Shown here one piece after another: positions 6,044-7,545 of a stretch of 7,545 bases of DNA (positions are counted from its first letter, which is position 1; each line of letters opens with the position of its first letter). The notes below the pieces were generated by a model. The model was not told the DNA's origin. It saw nothing but the letters and a program-made list of their open reading frames with translations, and made no database searches. The position numbers and the translations under genes are program-made. The stretch is from a bacterium (lineage in GTDB: Bacteria > JALSQH01). The stretch covers positions 1 through 7,545 of the forward strand of contig JALTID010000196.1 of NCBI GenBank assembly GCA_027004335.1, written 5' to 3'.

Positions 6044-7414
6044 TCAAAAAAAGAGGAAAATTCCCATAAGAAGCAGAATTACCCAGATCTCAGGATAACC
6101 TCCTCCCTCACTGCAACCCTCAGATTTAGGACTACTCTCCCCTGCAATTAAAAATTTAGGGATAACTGGCTCCTCCCCGTAAGTCTTAACCTTCTCTGAA
6201 CTATTTACAGAGTATGGTCCAATGAAATATGAGTGATCCCCATACTCAATAACCTGTAGGTTTATATCTTTTACCACACCGTTATAGGTGAAAGAATAAG
6301 TAGTTCCATCTCCCTTTGCGTAAATAATTTTTCTATTTAACTTAATGAATTTCCCATCAACCCCACCAAAAACATTATATCCAATTATTCCAGTCTCAAA
6401 GAGCACTCTCCACTGAAAAATTGTTTTACCATCAATAACTTTCATAGATACATTGGACATTTTTACATCCGTAGTACCAGGAGTATCAGAGACCACTGCC
6501 CAGTCAGAGGTAGAATCAGAATCAGTACCATTGGGAACGCGACTATATGAAGAATGTAAAGGAGAAGTTAAAGGATCCATATAATGTGTAGAAAAATCTG
6601 AAGAAAAATTAAAAGGAATGTGGTAAATTCCCAAGTAGTAATATAATATATTGATATCACACTGATCACTAATATCCCCATTGGTCTCAAAGTGTCCACC
6701 AAAAGTTGGATATTCATAGAAGGTGCCATTACTGATAGCTCCACAATGGTTGGGATGTTCATTATAGTTACCATTACCATTACTGGGATCCCACCCAACA
6801 TAATCCATTACAAGCCAGATATATCCTTCTTCAGTTTTATTCCCATTATTGTCATAAGCTCTATAAAAGAAATATGGTATTAGAGATACATCATCACCAT
6901 CCTGGATAAATACATCTTGATTGTCATATCCCATATATAATCTAATTACATTATCACCATCACAGGAATAATCGTTGTTGCCTGAAGTAGAATAAATAAC
7001 CACATAACAGCCTGGATCCACATAGAGAGTATAATCATTACTACAATCGGTGTCTGTTGTTGTGGCAGGATCATATGGGATCATATAGAGACAATCATTA
7101 CCGGATGGGATACTGTTATGGCAGTGGGGATATGAAGTATCATTATAGCTTTCACCATTTTTCCAGATTATAAGATTATTATCCACATTATCCCAATCAG
7201 TATCGTTTTGATTATTCAATATCCAGTAAGCTATGTCTACAGGTTGGGTGGCTTTATTATAAAGCTCTACCCAATCTGGATTTGAAGTAGTCCCATCACC
7301 TTTTGGTTGGACCTCATTTATTACGATTCCTTTTCCGTCTCCAATGTATGAGTAAAGAGGAACAGAGATAAAAAATAAATAGAGAAGGTAAACATATTTA
7401 ATCCGCCCTTTCAT
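6044..7414 (-). CDS. Exported lamin-tail-domain protein with CTERM-like C-terminal anchor
   Basis: This 456-residue protein has a signal peptide (MKGR, then a hydrophobic core at about 7-22). A lamin-tail domain starts with INEVQPKGDG and DWVELYN (32-53) and ends with the YSRVPNGTDSDS...TPG closure (290-313). Between these lies an unusually long Asn/Asp/Tyr-rich insert. A beta-rich module (about 321-402) with FQWRVLFETGIIGYNVF and a closing GPYSV resembles the fibronectin-like units of myxobacterial-type surface proteins. The tail is GCSEGGG (433-439) followed by a hydrophobic segment (442-456), like a CTERM sorting signal but without the usual terminal basic residues. Seven cysteines (98, 108, 124, 136, 151, 224, 252) precede C434, so disulfides are possible. 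Exact function is unknown; a surface structural or adhesion role is inferred. ATG at 7414 was preferred over a TTG 9 codons upstream because the signal peptide starts there and GGGGTGGT lies just before it. It is a single gene with its own promoter. Confidence 0.75.
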   Translation of the reverse strand: MKGRIKYVYLLYLFFISVPLYSYIGDGKGIVINEVQPKGDGTTSNPDWVELYNKATQPVDIAYWILNNQNDTDWDNVDNNLIIWKNGESYNDTSYPHCHNSIPSGNDCLYMIPYDPATTTDTDCSNDYTLYVDPGCYVVIYSTSGNNDYSCDGDNVIRLYMGYDNQDVFIQDGDDVSLIPYFFYRAYDNNGNKTEEGYIWLVMDYVGWDPSNGNGNYNEHPNHCGAISNGTFYEYPTFGGHFETNGDISDQCDINILYYYLGIYHIPFNFSSDFSTHYMDPLTSPLHSSYSRVPNGTDSDSTSDWAVVSDTPGTTDVKMSNVSMKVIDGKTIFQWRVLFETGIIGYNVFGGVDGKFIKLNRKIIYAKGDGTTYSFTYNGVVKDINLQVIEYGDHSYFIGPYSVNSSEKVKTYGEEPVIPKFLIAGESSPKSEGCSEGGGYPEIWVILLLMGIFLFF

Positions 7415-7423
7415 TACCACCCC
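7415..7423 (-). promoter_or_regulatory. Ribosome-binding site deciding the start of the exported protein
   Basis: On the minus strand GGGGTGGT (complement of 7416-7423) lies 1 base before the ATG at 7414 and can pair with the 16S anti-SD mainly through wobble pairs. It is close and atypical, but the TTG 27 bases upstream has only a weak TTAGGC. The signal peptide also begins at this ATG. A GTG two codons upstream is a less likely alternative. Confidence 0.45.
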
Positions 7424-7457
7424 ATTGAAACTACTATACAAAAGAATTTATTGCCTA

Positions 7458-7485
7458 ATTATACAGGAATTATTCTTTATGTCAA
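7458..7485 (-). promoter_or_regulatory. Perfect-consensus sigma-70 promoter of the exported protein gene
   Basis: On the minus strand TTGACA (complement of 7480-7485) and TATAAT (complement of 7458-7463) match consensus at all 12 positions, with a 16-base spacer, one short of optimal. Transcription would start near 7451, giving a leader of about 37 bases to the ATG at 7414. Upstream to the window end (7486-7545) the DNA is AT-rich and I see no gene. Confidence 0.88.
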
Positions 7486-7545
7486 GTGATTTTTATCTTT
7501 AAATTTCAAAGACTTACCAACAATTCTTCCTTCCTTTTTAAAAAA

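Noticed and set aside
7415-7441. Upstream TTG start giving the exported protein 9 extra residues
   Set aside because: It lacks a good ribosome-binding site and would put a polar stretch before an otherwise standard signal peptide that starts at the ATG at 7414.

Overview
The window is AT-rich bacterial DNA. Coding is compact, Shine-Dalgarno sites are clear, two promoters are close to the sigma-70 consensus, and the soluble proteins are rich in Lys and Glu. The last gene encodes an exported protein with a C-terminal tail like those of sorted surface proteins, which suggests a Gram-negative-type or deep-branching bacterium. I cannot name the lineage from the sequence alone.

Layout. Positions 1-604 hold a decayed, internally deleted IS256-family transposase. 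Positions 635-4711 hold a four-gene plus-strand operon in which every junction is a 4-base ATGA stop/start overlap. Its genes are UDP-glucose 6-dehydrogenase, UDP-glucuronate decarboxylase (UDP-xylose synthase), a GalE-like NAD-dependent epimerase and a ROK-family sugar kinase. A convergent minus-strand gene (4716-5570) encodes a short-chain dehydrogenase resembling the (3R)-hydroxyacyl-CoA dehydrogenase domain of peroxisomal multifunctional enzyme 2. It has its own promoter, and its intrinsic terminator lies inside the last codons of the ROK gene. Positions 5571-6043 are a weakly coding AT-rich gap with one doubtful small ORF. A minus-strand gene (6044-7414) then encodes an exported lamin-tail-domain protein behind a perfect-consensus -35/-10 promoter.

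How the genes fit together. The first two operon enzymes carry out UDP-glucose -> UDP-glucuronate -> UDP-xylose. The epimerase could then give UDP-arabinose from UDP-xylose, or interconvert UDP-glucose/galactose or UDP-GlcA/GalA. The ROK kinase could supply hexose phosphate at the top of the route. The operon therefore looks like a nucleotide-sugar supply cassette for a surface polysaccharide or glycan, but no glycosyltransferase is in view. The dehydrogenase and the surface protein are separate transcription units with no evident link to it.

I found no tRNA, rRNA, CRISPR array or obviously new defence-type system. The more notable points are the strict ATGA-coupled UDP-pentose cassette, the terminator embedded in the opposing gene, the candidate operon promoter inside the transposase relic, and the surface protein with an unusual sorting-like tail.
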